Positions 32,666 through 42,154 of a DNA stretch of 64,000 bases are shown in pieces. Made by a program: the position numbers and the translations under genes. The stretch is from Minwuia thermotolerans (GTDB lineage Bacteria > Pseudomonadota > Alphaproteobacteria > Minwuiales > Minwuiaceae): NCBI RefSeq assembly GCF_002924445.1, contig NZ_PIGG01000076.1, forward strand, positions 1 to 64,000. Reading direction: 5' to 3'. Below the pieces are notes generated by a model. That model did no database searches. It worked only from the letters and a program-made list of their open reading frames with translations, and was not told the origin of the DNA. How positions within the stretch are numbered: the first letter of the stretch is position 1; every line of letters begins with the position of its first letter.

Positions 32666-34273
32666 CTACAACCTCAGCACGCCGTAGCCATCGGTGCCGA
32701 AGGGCGCGTTGAGGCTCGCCTGGATCGCCAGTCCCAGCGCGTTGCGGGTGTCGCGCGGGTCGATCATGCCGTCGTCCCAGATCTCGGAGGTCGACCACCA
32801 GGCGCTGGCCTGCTGGCGATAGTCGCGGGCGACGCTTTCGAATATCTCGTCGATCTCCTTCTGGTCCGGGTCCTCGCCCAGACGCTTGAGCTGGGCGATC
32901 TTGATCTCGGCCAGAGTCTTGGCCGCCTGCTCCTCGCCCATGACCGAGATGCGGTGGTTGGGCCATGAGAACAGGAAGCGCGGATCGAAGGCGCGCCCGC
33001 ACATGCCGTAATTGCCGGCGCCGAAGCTGCCGTTGGTCATCACGGTGAACTTCGGCACCTTGGAGTTGGTCTGCACCATGATCATCTTGGCGCCGTCCTT
33101 GGTGATGCCGGCCATCTCGTAGTCGCGGCCCACCATGTAGCCGGTGATGTTCTGCAGGAAGACCAGCGGCGTGTTGTTCTGGTTGCAGAGCTCCATGAAG
33201 TGCGTGGCCTTCAGGGTCGAGTCGTTGAACAGCACGCCGTTGTTGCCGAGGATGCCGACCTTGTAGCCCCAGATGTGGGCGAAGCCGGCGACCAGGGTGG
33301 TGCCGTAGTCGGGCTGGTATTCCAGGAAGCGGCTGCCGTCGACGAGCCGCGCGATCACTTCCCGCATGTCGAACTGGATCTTCACGTCGTCGGGGATGAC
33401 GCCCAGCAGCTCGTCGGGGTCGTAATACGGTTCCTCGAAGTCCTGGCGCTGGATCGGCGTCTTCGGCGCGCGCTCCCACTGGGCGACGATGTCGCGGCCG
33501 AGATCGATGGCGTGTCGCTCGTCATCGGCGGCGAAGTCGACCGTGCCGGAAATCTGTGTGTGCAGGTCCGCGCCGCCGATCTCGTCGGCGGTGTGCTCCT
33601 CGCCCGTCGCCGCCTTCACCAGCGGCGGGCCGCCCAGGAAGACGCCGCCATTGCCGCGCACCATGATCGAATAGTCGCTCAATGCCGGGATGTAGGCGCC
33701 GCCCGCCGTGCAGTGTCCGAAGACGAGGGCGAGCTGCTTGCAGGCGAGCTTCGAGAGCGTCGACTGGTTGCGGAAGATGCGTCCCGCGTAATAGCGATCG
33801 GCGAACAGCGTCGACTGCAGCGGCAGGAAACCGCCGGCGGAATCGCACAGATGGACCACCGGCAGCCGGTTCTCGATGGCGATGTCGAGGCAGCGGACGA
33901 TCTTCTTGATCGAGAGCGGATACCACGCGCCGCCCTTCACCGAGGGATCGTCGGCGCGGATGATCACCTCGCGGCCCGAGACCGTGCCGATGCCGACGAC
34001 CTGGCCGGCGCCCGGCGCGCCGCCGTCATAGGCCTGGTTGGCGGCCAGCGTCGACAGCTCCAGGAACGGCGTGCCTGGATCGAGCAGCAGGTCGATCCGC
34101 TCCCGCGCCGTCATCTTGCTCTGGCGCGTCAGCCGGTCGAGATCGCGCTGGGGCCGCTTGAAACGCGCGGCGTCCTGCGCCTCGCGGAACTCGGCGATCA
34201 TCTTCTCGTTGTGGGCGCGGAAGCGCTTGTAGTCGTCCGAGGCGGTGGAGACGCGGCTCTGGATACGGTTCAT
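32666..34273 (-). CDS. Acyl-CoA carboxylase carboxyltransferase subunit (MccB/AtuC family)
   Basis: Transfers CO2 from carboxybiotin to an acyl-CoA. The 535 residues are the size of methylcrotonyl- or geranyl-CoA carboxylase beta. Both crotonase-like halves are present: ADDPSVKGGAWYPLSIKK, GHCTAGGAYIPALSDYSIMV, GGPPLVKAATGEEHTADEIGGADLH and later NITGYMVGRDYEMAGITKDGAKM, SFGAGNYGMCGRAFDPRF. Stretches near 140-180 (LCDSAGGFLPLQSTLFADRYY) depart from textbook MccB (VDSGGA, FPDRDHFGRIF), so a different substrate is possible. It is last in the carboxylase operon, 112 nt after the biotin carrier gene, with a repeat between. Confidence 0.88.
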   Translation of the reverse strand: MNRIQSRVSTASDDYKRFRAHNEKMIAEFREAQDAARFKRPQRDLDRLTRQSKMTARERIDLLLDPGTPFLELSTLAANQAYDGGAPGAGQVVGIGTVSGREVIIRADDPSVKGGAWYPLSIKKIVRCLDIAIENRLPVVHLCDSAGGFLPLQSTLFADRYYAGRIFRNQSTLSKLACKQLALVFGHCTAGGAYIPALSDYSIMVRGNGGVFLGGPPLVKAATGEEHTADEIGGADLHTQISGTVDFAADDERHAIDLGRDIVAQWERAPKTPIQRQDFEEPYYDPDELLGVIPDDVKIQFDMREVIARLVDGSRFLEYQPDYGTTLVAGFAHIWGYKVGILGNNGVLFNDSTLKATHFMELCNQNNTPLVFLQNITGYMVGRDYEMAGITKDGAKMIMVQTNSKVPKFTVMTNGSFGAGNYGMCGRAFDPRFLFSWPNHRISVMGEEQAAKTLAEIKIAQLKRLGEDPDQKEIDEIFESVARDYRQQASAWWSTSEIWDDGMIDPRDTRNALGLAIQASLNAPFGTDGYGVLRL

Positions 34274-34299
34274 GAGCTGTGGTCCGTCAGCATGGTATT

Positions 34300-34373
34300 G
34301 ACGGCGTCCTCGGGCTTGACCCGAGGACCCGGTCCGTTTGTTCGCTGGGCCCTTGGGTCAAGTCCAGGGGCGC
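34300..34373. repeat. Degenerate palindromic intergenic repeat, copy 2
   Basis: From GACGGCGTCCTCGGGCTTGA to AAGTCCAGGGGCGCC this aligns with 18027-18097. The first dyad is CCTCGGG-CTTGA-CCCGAGG here and GGGG-CTTGA-CCCC in copy 1, so paired positions have changed together, which points to selection or origin as a hairpin. It lies within the carboxylase operon between the biotin carrier and carboxyltransferase genes. Confidence 0.7.
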
Positions 34374-34385
34374 CGACCGAATGTC

Positions 34386-34859
34386 TCATTCCTCCTCCTC
34401 CGCGGCGAAGGTGACGAGCGGCGCGCCCTTGTTGAAGGTGCCGCCCTGCTCGACATGGACCTCGCCGATCGTGCCGTCATGGGTCGCGATGATGGTGGTC
34501 TGCAGCTTCATCGATTCGATCACCATCAGCGTCTGTCCCTCGCTCACGGTGTCGCCGGGGGTGCAGGAAAGCGAGACCACCGTGCCCGGCATGGCTGCCG
34601 TGACCACCTCGGCGCCGCCGGCCTCCATCGCCGTGCGGTCGGGGTCGCGCACCTCTACCTCGACGACCCGGTCGGCCAGTTTGAAGAAGACCCGGTCGCC
34701 TTCGCGGACGATCGCCCGGATATCGGGCGTCGCCGCCAGCGGGACCGGGGGGACGGACCGCATGTCGATCCGGCCATGGGCAGCCCGCTGGGCGCCCGAG
34801 CCGGAAATTCGCGCGACCACGTCCAGCATTTCGCCGTCCACCACTGCCATGCGCCGCAT
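34386..34859 (-). CDS. Biotin carboxyl carrier protein of the acyl-CoA carboxylase
   Basis: Carries biotin between the carboxylase and carboxyltransferase. The 157 residues have a C-terminal biotinyl domain with AMPGTVVSL and the biotin attachment motif ESMKL, Lys118. The N-terminal 80 residues (VFFKLADRVVEVEVRDPDR) look like part of the bridging domain that joins carboxylase and biotin domains in fused MccA. It starts at ATG 34859, 2 nt after the biotin carboxylase stop, with GGAGG 7 nt upstream inside that gene. In most MCC-type enzymes this domain is fused to the carboxylase. Confidence 0.9.
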   Translation of the reverse strand: MRRMAVVDGEMLDVVARISGSGAQRAAHGRIDMRSVPPVPLAATPDIRAIVREGDRVFFKLADRVVEVEVRDPDRTAMEAGGAEVVTAAMPGTVVSLSCTPGDTVSEGQTLMVIESMKLQTTIIATHDGTIGEVHVEQGGTFNKGAPLVTFAAEEEE

Positions 34860-34861
34860 CG

Positions 34862-36318
<1,457 letters not shown>

Positions 36319-36322
<4 letters not shown>

Positions 36323-37110
36323 CTGTTGGGCCAGTCGGGTTCGCGTTTCTGCTGGAAGGCGGCGAAGCCTTCCTTGCCGTCCTCGGTGCCGGCCATGATC
36401 GGCAGCATCAGCTGGGTGTACTGCTGCGCCTCGCGGATCGGCATGTCCTGGATGGCGTGATAGGCCAGCTTGCCCAGCCGGATGGCGGTGGGCGAACGGC
36501 TGGTGATGTCGGACAGGAAGGCGTCGAGCACGGCGTCGAGATCGCCGGGATCGGCCACCGCATTCAGCAGCCCCTCCTCATAAGCCTTCTCGGCGCTCCA
36601 CGGCACGCCGCGCATGCACAGTTCCAGCGCCTTCCGGCGCGGCAGGACGCGCAGCATGTAGGGCAGGATGGTCATGGGAAACAGGCCGACGCCGACTTCC
36701 GGCGTCCCCAGCCGGGCGCCCTTCACGCCGACGGCCAGGTCGCAGACGCAGACCAGGCCGAAGCCGCCGCCCAGTGCATGGCCGTTGACCCGGGCGATGA
36801 TCGGCAGGGTACAGGCCTCGAAGGCCTCGAACATCTCGGTCAGCTTGAGCTGCGGCCGGGCCGGATCCGTCCTGAACGGGCTGCCGTCCGGCTGGGGCGA
36901 GAGATCGCCGCCGGCGCAGAACACCTTGTCGCCCGCGCCGGTGAGCACGATGGCGCGGACTTCGTCGTCGGCCTGTGCGGCCTTCAGCGCCGCAGCGATG
37001 CCGCCGGTGACATGGTCGTTCAGCGCATTGCGCCGGTCCGGCCGATTGATGGTGATGCGGAAGACCGGCCCGTCACGGCCGGTCTTCACCACGTCGCTTT
37101 CCTCGGTCAC
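36319..37110 (-). CDS. Enoyl-CoA hydratase/isomerase family protein
   Basis: Crotonase-fold protein of 263 residues, probably hydrating an unsaturated acyl-CoA made or used by the linked carboxylase. GAGDKVFCAGGDL and GHALGGGFGLVCVCDLAVG build the oxyanion hole; GTPEVGVGLFP follows with the conserved Glu. Start is GTG 37110 after GGGAGGGGAC. In leucine degradation the equivalent gene is liuC (methylglutaconyl-CoA hydratase), but no isovaleryl-CoA dehydrogenase or HMG-CoA lyase is present here. It is first in the operon, under the promoter at 37145-37173. Confidence 0.88.
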
Positions 37111-37144
37111 GTCCCCTCCCCAGGGTCTGCTCGGAGCGGGCGGC

Positions 37145-37173
37145 AGTATGGCGAGCCGCCCGATGGTACGCAA
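37145..37173 (-). promoter_or_regulatory. Promoter of the acyl-CoA carboxylase operon
   Basis: On the minus strand TTGCGT (37168-37173), a 17-nt spacer and CATACT (37145-37150), about 35 nt before the crotonase GTG. The -35 is covered by the dyad at 37163-37182. Confidence 0.6.
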
Positions 37174-37182
37174 GCGTACTAT
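37163..37182. promoter_or_regulatory. Operator-like dyad over the -35 box
   Basis: ATGGTACGC-AA-GCGTACTAT is an inverted repeat with 9-bp arms (one mismatch) whose core GTACGC/GCGTAC is perfect. It overlaps the -35 box of the carboxylase promoter and abuts the pepF stop codon. This is the expected position for a repressor, possibly of the TetR or MerR type common on acyl-CoA operons. Confidence 0.5.
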
Positions 37183-38972
37183 CAGGTAGCCGGGACGGGC
37201 CCCTGCATCGCCTCCAGCTCGTCGATGAAGCCTTCGATCAGCGTCAGGCCGCGCTGCCAGAACTTCGGGTCGCTGGCGTCCAGGCCGAAGGGCTGCAGCA
37301 GGTCGCGGTGGCGCAGCGTGCCCCCGGCCGACAGCATTTCCAGGTACTTCTCCTGGAAGCCTTCCGGTTCGGCCTGGTAGGTCTGGTAGAGCGCGTTCAC
37401 CAGGCAGTCGCCGAAAGCGTAGGCGTAGACGTAGAACGGCGTGTGCACGAAATGCGGGATGTAGGCCCAGTAGACGCCGTAATCTTCGCCCAGGTGGAAG
37501 ACGGGTCCCAGGCTCTCGCGCTGCACCTCCAGCCAGACCCCACCGATCTCCTCCGGCGCCAGCTCGCCGTCGCGGCGCTTGCGGTGCAGGCGGCGCTCGA
37601 ACTCGTAGAAGGCGGTCTGGCGGACCACGGTGTTGATCATGTCCTCGACCTTGGAAGCCAGCATCAGCCGACGCCGGGCCGGGTTTTCCGCGCCGGCCAG
37701 CATGGATTGGAAGGTCAGCATCTCGCCGAACACGGATGCGGTCTCCGCCAGCGTCAGGGGCGTGTCGCACATCAACGGGCCCTGCTTCGCCGCCAGCACC
37801 TGATGGCAGCCGTGACCCAGTTCGTGGGCCAGGGTCATGACGTCCCTGACCTTCCCCTGATAGTTCATCAGCAGATAGGGATGCGCGCTCGGCACCACCG
37901 GGTGGGCGAAGGCGCCGGGGGACTTGCCCGCCTTCGGCGCGGCGTCGATCCAGGGCTTGTCGAAGAAGCTCCGGGCCACGTCGGCCAGTCCGCCGGAGAA
38001 GCGGCCATAGGCGTTGAGCACGGTCTCCACCGCCTCGTTCCACGGGATCTGCGCGTCGTCATTGTCGGGCAGCGGCGCGTTGCGGTCGTGATGCTCCAGC
38101 TTCTCCAGACCCAGCCACTTCGCCTTCAGCGCGTAGTAGCGGTGCGAGAGCCGCGGAAAGCTGTCGAAGACGGCGTCGCGCAGCGCGTCGACCACCTCCG
38201 GCTCCACCTGGTTCATCATGTGGCGGCCGTATTCGGGCTGCGCGATGCCGCGCCATTCGTCCTCGGTCTGCTTGTCGCGGATCAGCGTGTTGGTGATCAG
38301 GGCGAACAGCCGGATATTTTCGCCCAGCACGCGGGAGATTTCCGCCGCCGCTTCCTGACGGACCTTGCGGTCACGGTTGGAAAGCAGGTTGATGGCGTCC
38401 TGCGACGGCATCTCCTTGCCGCCGACGGTGAAGACCAGCCCGGCCATGGTCTGGTCGAACAGCCGCGTCCAGGCGCTGTAGGCGGTGATGGATTTCTCGT
38501 GGAACAGCCGCTCCAGTTCGTCGGAGAGCACGTGCTTGCGCATGGTCCTGAGGTCGCGCAGCCAGGGCGCGTAGTGGGCCAGCGCGGGCGAGGCGGCGAT
38601 GCGCGCCTGCAGGTCGTCCTCCTCCAGGTGATTGATCTCGATGGAGAAGAACAGGAGTTTTGCCGTGATCCGGTTCACCTTCTCCTGCGTCGCCTGGAAG
38701 AAGCGCACCCGGGCGCCGTCCTGCATGTCGGTGCAGTAGTTGAGGAAGGAGAACGCCATCAGCCGCCCGAAGCGGTCCTGCAGCGCCTCGTAGCGCGCGA
38801 TGCCCTGGGCCAGGACATCGCCGGCAGCGTCGGCGATGCGGCCGTTGAGGTCGGCGCGCAGCCGGTCGGCCTCGGCCTCGCACCAGCCGAAGTCCGCGTC
38901 GATGGCAGGATCGTCGACCCCCTGGTAGAGATCCCGCAGATCCCATGCGGGCAGCGCGGACATCTCGTTCAT
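37182..38972 (-). CDS. M3-family oligoendopeptidase F
   Basis: Zinc peptidase that cleaves short peptides in the cytoplasm. The 596 residues include the zinc site HELGH at 383-387 (His383, Glu384, His387) and the third ligand Glu410 in LAETASVFGE. The substrate-binding HFVHTPFYVYAYAFGD lies near the C terminus, as in PepF. Its ATG overlaps the stop of the third thioesterase by 4 nt, so it is co-transcribed with the thioesterases. There is no signal peptide. Confidence 0.93.
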   Translation of the reverse strand: MNEMSALPAWDLRDLYQGVDDPAIDADFGWCEAEADRLRADLNGRIADAAGDVLAQGIARYEALQDRFGRLMAFSFLNYCTDMQDGARVRFFQATQEKVNRITAKLLFFSIEINHLEEDDLQARIAASPALAHYAPWLRDLRTMRKHVLSDELERLFHEKSITAYSAWTRLFDQTMAGLVFTVGGKEMPSQDAINLLSNRDRKVRQEAAAEISRVLGENIRLFALITNTLIRDKQTEDEWRGIAQPEYGRHMMNQVEPEVVDALRDAVFDSFPRLSHRYYALKAKWLGLEKLEHHDRNAPLPDNDDAQIPWNEAVETVLNAYGRFSGGLADVARSFFDKPWIDAAPKAGKSPGAFAHPVVPSAHPYLLMNYQGKVRDVMTLAHELGHGCHQVLAAKQGPLMCDTPLTLAETASVFGEMLTFQSMLAGAENPARRRLMLASKVEDMINTVVRQTAFYEFERRLHRKRRDGELAPEEIGGVWLEVQRESLGPVFHLGEDYGVYWAYIPHFVHTPFYVYAYAFGDCLVNALYQTYQAEPEGFQEKYLEMLSAGGTLRHRDLLQPFGLDASDPKFWQRGLTLIEGFIDELEAMQGPVPAT

Positions 38973-39463
38973 TGTTTTCCTCCGGTTTCATACATGGAGC
39001 TTTCCCGCTCCGGCAACAGCATGTACGTGCAGCTGGCCAAGGCAATGGGATCGTTCTCGTCGTGATAGGCGGCGGCGGATATGAAGGCGACCTGGCGGGT
39101 GACGCGGCGGCATTCGGCCTTCGCGATCACGTCATGGCCGGGGGTCGCCGGCTTCAGATACTCCACCCTGAGATCGATGGTCACGCAGGGCACGTAATGG
39201 CCGATGGCCGAATGCATGGCCACGGCGCAGAGATTGTCGATCTGCGTGGTGATGGCTCCGCCGTGCAGGACCCCGGTGTCGGGATCGCCCACCAGCCGGT
39301 CGGCATAGGGCAGGCGCGAGACCGCGACCGGCCCGTCCAGCGACATGATGCGGATGCCCAGCGACCGGATATGCGGCAGGGTATCCTCCAGCTGCTGCAT
39401 GCCGGCCATGTCGACAGCCGGAAAGCGCCGCCATTCGGGGCGCGGTTCGACCACCAGGCGCAT
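38969..39463 (-). CDS. PaaI-type hotdog thioesterase, third in array
   Basis: Predicted acyl-CoA thioesterase of 164 residues. Start ATG 39463 follows GAGGAGG in the end of the preceding gene. The active-site stretch VLHGGAITTQIDN and TIDLRVEYLKPATPGHDV match the first gene of the array closely, so these two are likely duplicates. It lies 4 nt after the second thioesterase and overlaps pepF by ATGA. Confidence 0.88.
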   Translation of the reverse strand: MRLVVEPRPEWRRFPAVDMAGMQQLEDTLPHIRSLGIRIMSLDGPVAVSRLPYADRLVGDPDTGVLHGGAITTQIDNLCAVAMHSAIGHYVPCVTIDLRVEYLKPATPGHDVIAKAECRRVTRQVAFISAAAYHDENDPIALASCTYMLLPERESSMYETGGKQ

Positions 39464-39467
39464 GGCG

Positions 39468-39911
39468 TCAATCCTCCTCGGCGGGCAGCAGGAAGTGGGC
39501 GTGGGCTGCCGCCACCGGCTTGGCGCGATCGGCCTGCCAGGCCTCGATGCGGACATTGGCGATCCGCCGGCCATGCTTGGTGATGGTCGCCTGGGCGAAG
39601 GTTTCCACCACCCGCGCCGAACGCAGATACTCGACCGTCAGGTTGATGATCTTCGGTACCTGACGGCTTTCATGGGCCCAGATCAGGTGGATGATGGCCG
39701 CCGATTCCAGGAAGGCGCCGACCACGCCGCCATGGATCGCCGGCAGCACGGGGTTGCCGATGATGTGGTCGCTGCCCGGCATGCGCACGATGGGGCCGTT
39801 CTCGTCGTGATCCACCCTCAGGCCGAGAAAGGCCATGTAGGGGATCGATTCCAGCACATCCTGATACTCTCCGGTCTCGCGGGCGCGGGCCACGGCGTCG
39901 GCGATGCTCAT
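39468..39911 (-). CDS. PaaI-type hotdog thioesterase, second in array
   Basis: Predicted thioesterase of 147 residues. It has HGGVVGAFLESAAIIHL in place of the HGGAITT motif and LTVEYLRSARVVETFAQATI in the next strand, so it belongs to a different subgroup from its two neighbours. The conserved His-Gly-Gly is kept. It overlaps the first thioesterase gene by ATGA. Confidence 0.87.
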   Translation of the reverse strand: MSIADAVARARETGEYQDVLESIPYMAFLGLRVDHDENGPIVRMPGSDHIIGNPVLPAIHGGVVGAFLESAAIIHLIWAHESRQVPKIINLTVEYLRSARVVETFAQATITKHGRRIANVRIEAWQADRAKPVAAAHAHFLLPAEED

Positions 39912-40378
39912 TCTGTCTTCTCCCGTGCGGCGTATTTCGGGGCGTTCGCCCCCAGCATGAAGGTGGCTACGGCGTTGGCGATGGGATCGCCTTCCGCCTG
40001 GTAGGCGCTGGCCCGGATGAAGGCGATGGAGCGGGTCATGCGATAGACCTCGCCGGTGGCGAAGACGTCCCTTTCCGGCGCCGCGGGCTTCAGGTAGTCG
40101 ATGCGCAGGTCCAGCGTGGCGATATCGGCCAGTTCGCGCAGATGAGTGAACAGCGCGTAGCCGCAGGCGGAATCGATCAGCGTGGTGATGGCGCCGCCAT
40201 GCAGCACCCGCTCCTTCGGATCGCCGATCAGCTTCTCCTGCCAGGGCAGCTTCACCGTGACCCGTTCCTTCGAGGCCTCGACCAGCGACAGTCCCAGCGC
40301 GCGGAACTGCCCTTCGCTGGTCTCCGCCATCATCCTGACCTTGTCTTCCCAGCTCATGCTGGATGGATCGACCGCCAT
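39908..40378 (-). CDS. PaaI-type hotdog thioesterase, first in array
   Basis: Predicted acyl-CoA thioesterase of 156 residues. Start ATG 40378 (MAVDPSSMSWEDKVR) follows GGAGG by 9 nt. It has VLHGGAITTLIDSACGYAL and TLDLRIDYLKPAAPERDVFATGE. It is the first gene of a four-gene operon with two more thioesterases and oligoendopeptidase F, just downstream of which lies the acyl-CoA carboxylase operon. Confidence 0.88.
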   Translation of the reverse strand: MAVDPSSMSWEDKVRMMAETSEGQFRALGLSLVEASKERVTVKLPWQEKLIGDPKERVLHGGAITTLIDSACGYALFTHLRELADIATLDLRIDYLKPAAPERDVFATGEVYRMTRSIAFIRASAYQAEGDPIANAVATFMLGANAPKYAAREKTE

Positions 40379-40520
40379 GGGGCGCGTCCTCCGTGATCCG
40401 TGAGGGGTCTCCGGCCGGCATCTCGGCATTGCCGCCCGGCATTTCCCGGAACATAGAGTGCAGGCGGGCGCCATGCATCAGGAACCGGCGCGTTCAATGG
40501 TCGCCCGGCGATGTGTCAGA

Positions 40521-40549
40521 TTGATACAGCGGTGTATCGATGCTAGCCT
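40521..40549 (+). promoter_or_regulatory. Candidate promoter of the sigma-54 activator gene
   Basis: TTGATA (40521-40526), a 17-nt spacer and TAGCCT (40544-40549), 30 nt before the ATG. It lies in the 201-nt space divergent from the thioesterase operon. Confidence 0.5.
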
Positions 40550-40579
40550 GTTCCAGAATGGCATGGCCCGGGGACCGGC

Positions 40580-42016
40580 ATGGCGAAGACCGTACTGATC
40601 GTCGACGATGATCCGACCCAGCTGCGGCTGCTCGAGAGCGTCGTGGCGAAGGCCGAGTTCCGGGTCGAGAAGGCGACCGGCGGCGCCGAGGCGCTGAAAC
40701 GCCTGACGCAGGGCCGCCGCGGCGACATCGACGTGGTGCTGCTGGACCTGGCGATGCCGGAGATCGACGGCCTGGAGGTGCTGGAGCGCGTCCGGCCGCA
40801 GCATCCCGACCTGCCCGTCGTCGTGCTTACCGCCCATGGCGGCGTCGACACGGTGGTGAAGGCGATGCGCGCCGGCGCCTCCGACTTTCTGGTCAAGCCC
40901 GCCTCGCCCGAACGTATCCGGGTCACGCTGGAGAACTCGCTGAAGCTGAAGACGCTGACCGGCGAGATCTCGCGGCTGACCCGGAAGATTTCCGGCGAGC
41001 TCGGATTCGACGACCTGGTGGCGCGGAGCCCGGCGATGACATCGGTCATCGACCTGTCGAAGCGCGCCGCCGCCTCCACCATTCCCATCCTGATCGAGGG
41101 CGAATCGGGCGTCGGCAAGGAGCTGGTTGCCCGCGCCATCCAGGGCTCCAGCGAACGCGCGCGCCGGCCCTTCGTCACGGTCAACTGCGGCGCGATTCCG
41201 GAGAACCTGGTGGAGAGCGTGCTGTTCGGCCACGAGAAGGGGGCCTTCACCGGCGCGACGCACCGCAATATGGGCAAGTTCCAGGAAGCCTCCGGCGGCA
41301 CGCTGTTTCTCGACGAGATCGGCGAGCTCAAGCTGGACATGCAGGTCAAGCTGCTCCGCGCCCTGCAGCAGGGCGAGGTCGATCCCGTCGGCGCCGCCAG
41401 CCCGGTCAAGGTCGACATCCGGCTGATCTCCGCCACCAACCGGGATCTGGCGGAAATGGTCCGGGAAGGCGGCTTCCGCGAGGATCTCTACTACCGCCTC
41501 AACGTCTATCCGATCCTGATTCCCCCGCTCCGCGACCGGGTCGGCGACATCCCCCTGCTGGTCGAGCATTTCACCCGCACCTTCGCGGCGAGCGAGAACA
41601 AGCCGATCCGGGGCGTCGCGCCGGAAGCCATGGAACTGCTGGAAAGCCATGACTGGCCCGGCAATGTCCGGCAGCTGGAGAACACCATCTTCCGCGCCAT
41701 CGTTCTGGCGGAGAGCGAGATGCTGACGCTGGACGACTTCCCGCAGCTCACGGGCGCCGGGCATCGGCCGCGCCGGACCGCCGATGCCGAAATCGGCATC
41801 ACGTTCGCCGAACGGCCGGACTGCGTCGGCCTGCTGGATGCGCAGGGCCATGCGCGGCCGCTGGCCGAGGTGGAACTCGACATCATCCGCAACGCCATCG
41901 ACCGCTATGGCGGCCAGATGTCAGAGGTCGCCCGGCGGCTGGAGATCGGCCGCTCGACGCTCTACCGCAAGCTCAGGGAGATCGAGGCGGCCGACCACGA
42001 CCAGGCGGCCGACTGA
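40580..42016 (+). CDS. NtrC-family sigma-54-dependent response regulator
   Basis: Transcription activator of 478 residues. The receiver domain (3-118) has phospho-acceptor Asp56 (LLDLAMPEIDG). The AAA+ domain (about 145-380) has Walker A GESGVGKE at 174-181, the sigma-54 contact loop GAFTGA at 221-226 and RLNVYPILIPPLRDR. A Fis-type helix-turn-helix closes the protein (SEVARRLEIGRSTLYRKL). Alternatives such as a glutamine-poor, GAFTGA-less regulator are excluded by the intact motif. A hybrid histidine kinase gene follows 138 nt downstream; the pair may work together, but the targets are unknown. Confidence 0.93.
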   Translation: MAKTVLIVDDDPTQLRLLESVVAKAEFRVEKATGGAEALKRLTQGRRGDIDVVLLDLAMPEIDGLEVLERVRPQHPDLPVVVLTAHGGVDTVVKAMRAGASDFLVKPASPERIRVTLENSLKLKTLTGEISRLTRKISGELGFDDLVARSPAMTSVIDLSKRAAASTIPILIEGESGVGKELVARAIQGSSERARRPFVTVNCGAIPENLVESVLFGHEKGAFTGATHRNMGKFQEASGGTLFLDEIGELKLDMQVKLLRALQQGEVDPVGAASPVKVDIRLISATNRDLAEMVREGGFREDLYYRLNVYPILIPPLRDRVGDIPLLVEHFTRTFAASENKPIRGVAPEAMELLESHDWPGNVRQLENTIFRAIVLAESEMLTLDDFPQLTGAGHRPRRTADAEIGITFAERPDCVGLLDAQGHARPLAEVELDIIRNAIDRYGGQMSEVARRLEIGRSTLYRKLREIEAADHDQAAD

Positions 42017-42154
42017 GCGCCCTGCGCCGGTAGGGCCGATGCACGAAAAGCGGGCGGCGCGCGCCGGCACTCCGGGCAACTGCCCGTCCAAGCGTCACAA
42101 TTCAGAAATATTTAAGGTCGGTATCCTAGCTTTCGTCCATGGCCCACAAGGACG

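Noticed and set aside
37868-38256. Small minus-strand frames inside pepF
   Set aside because: Arg/Ala-rich frames within a well-supported peptidase gene, no ribosome site.
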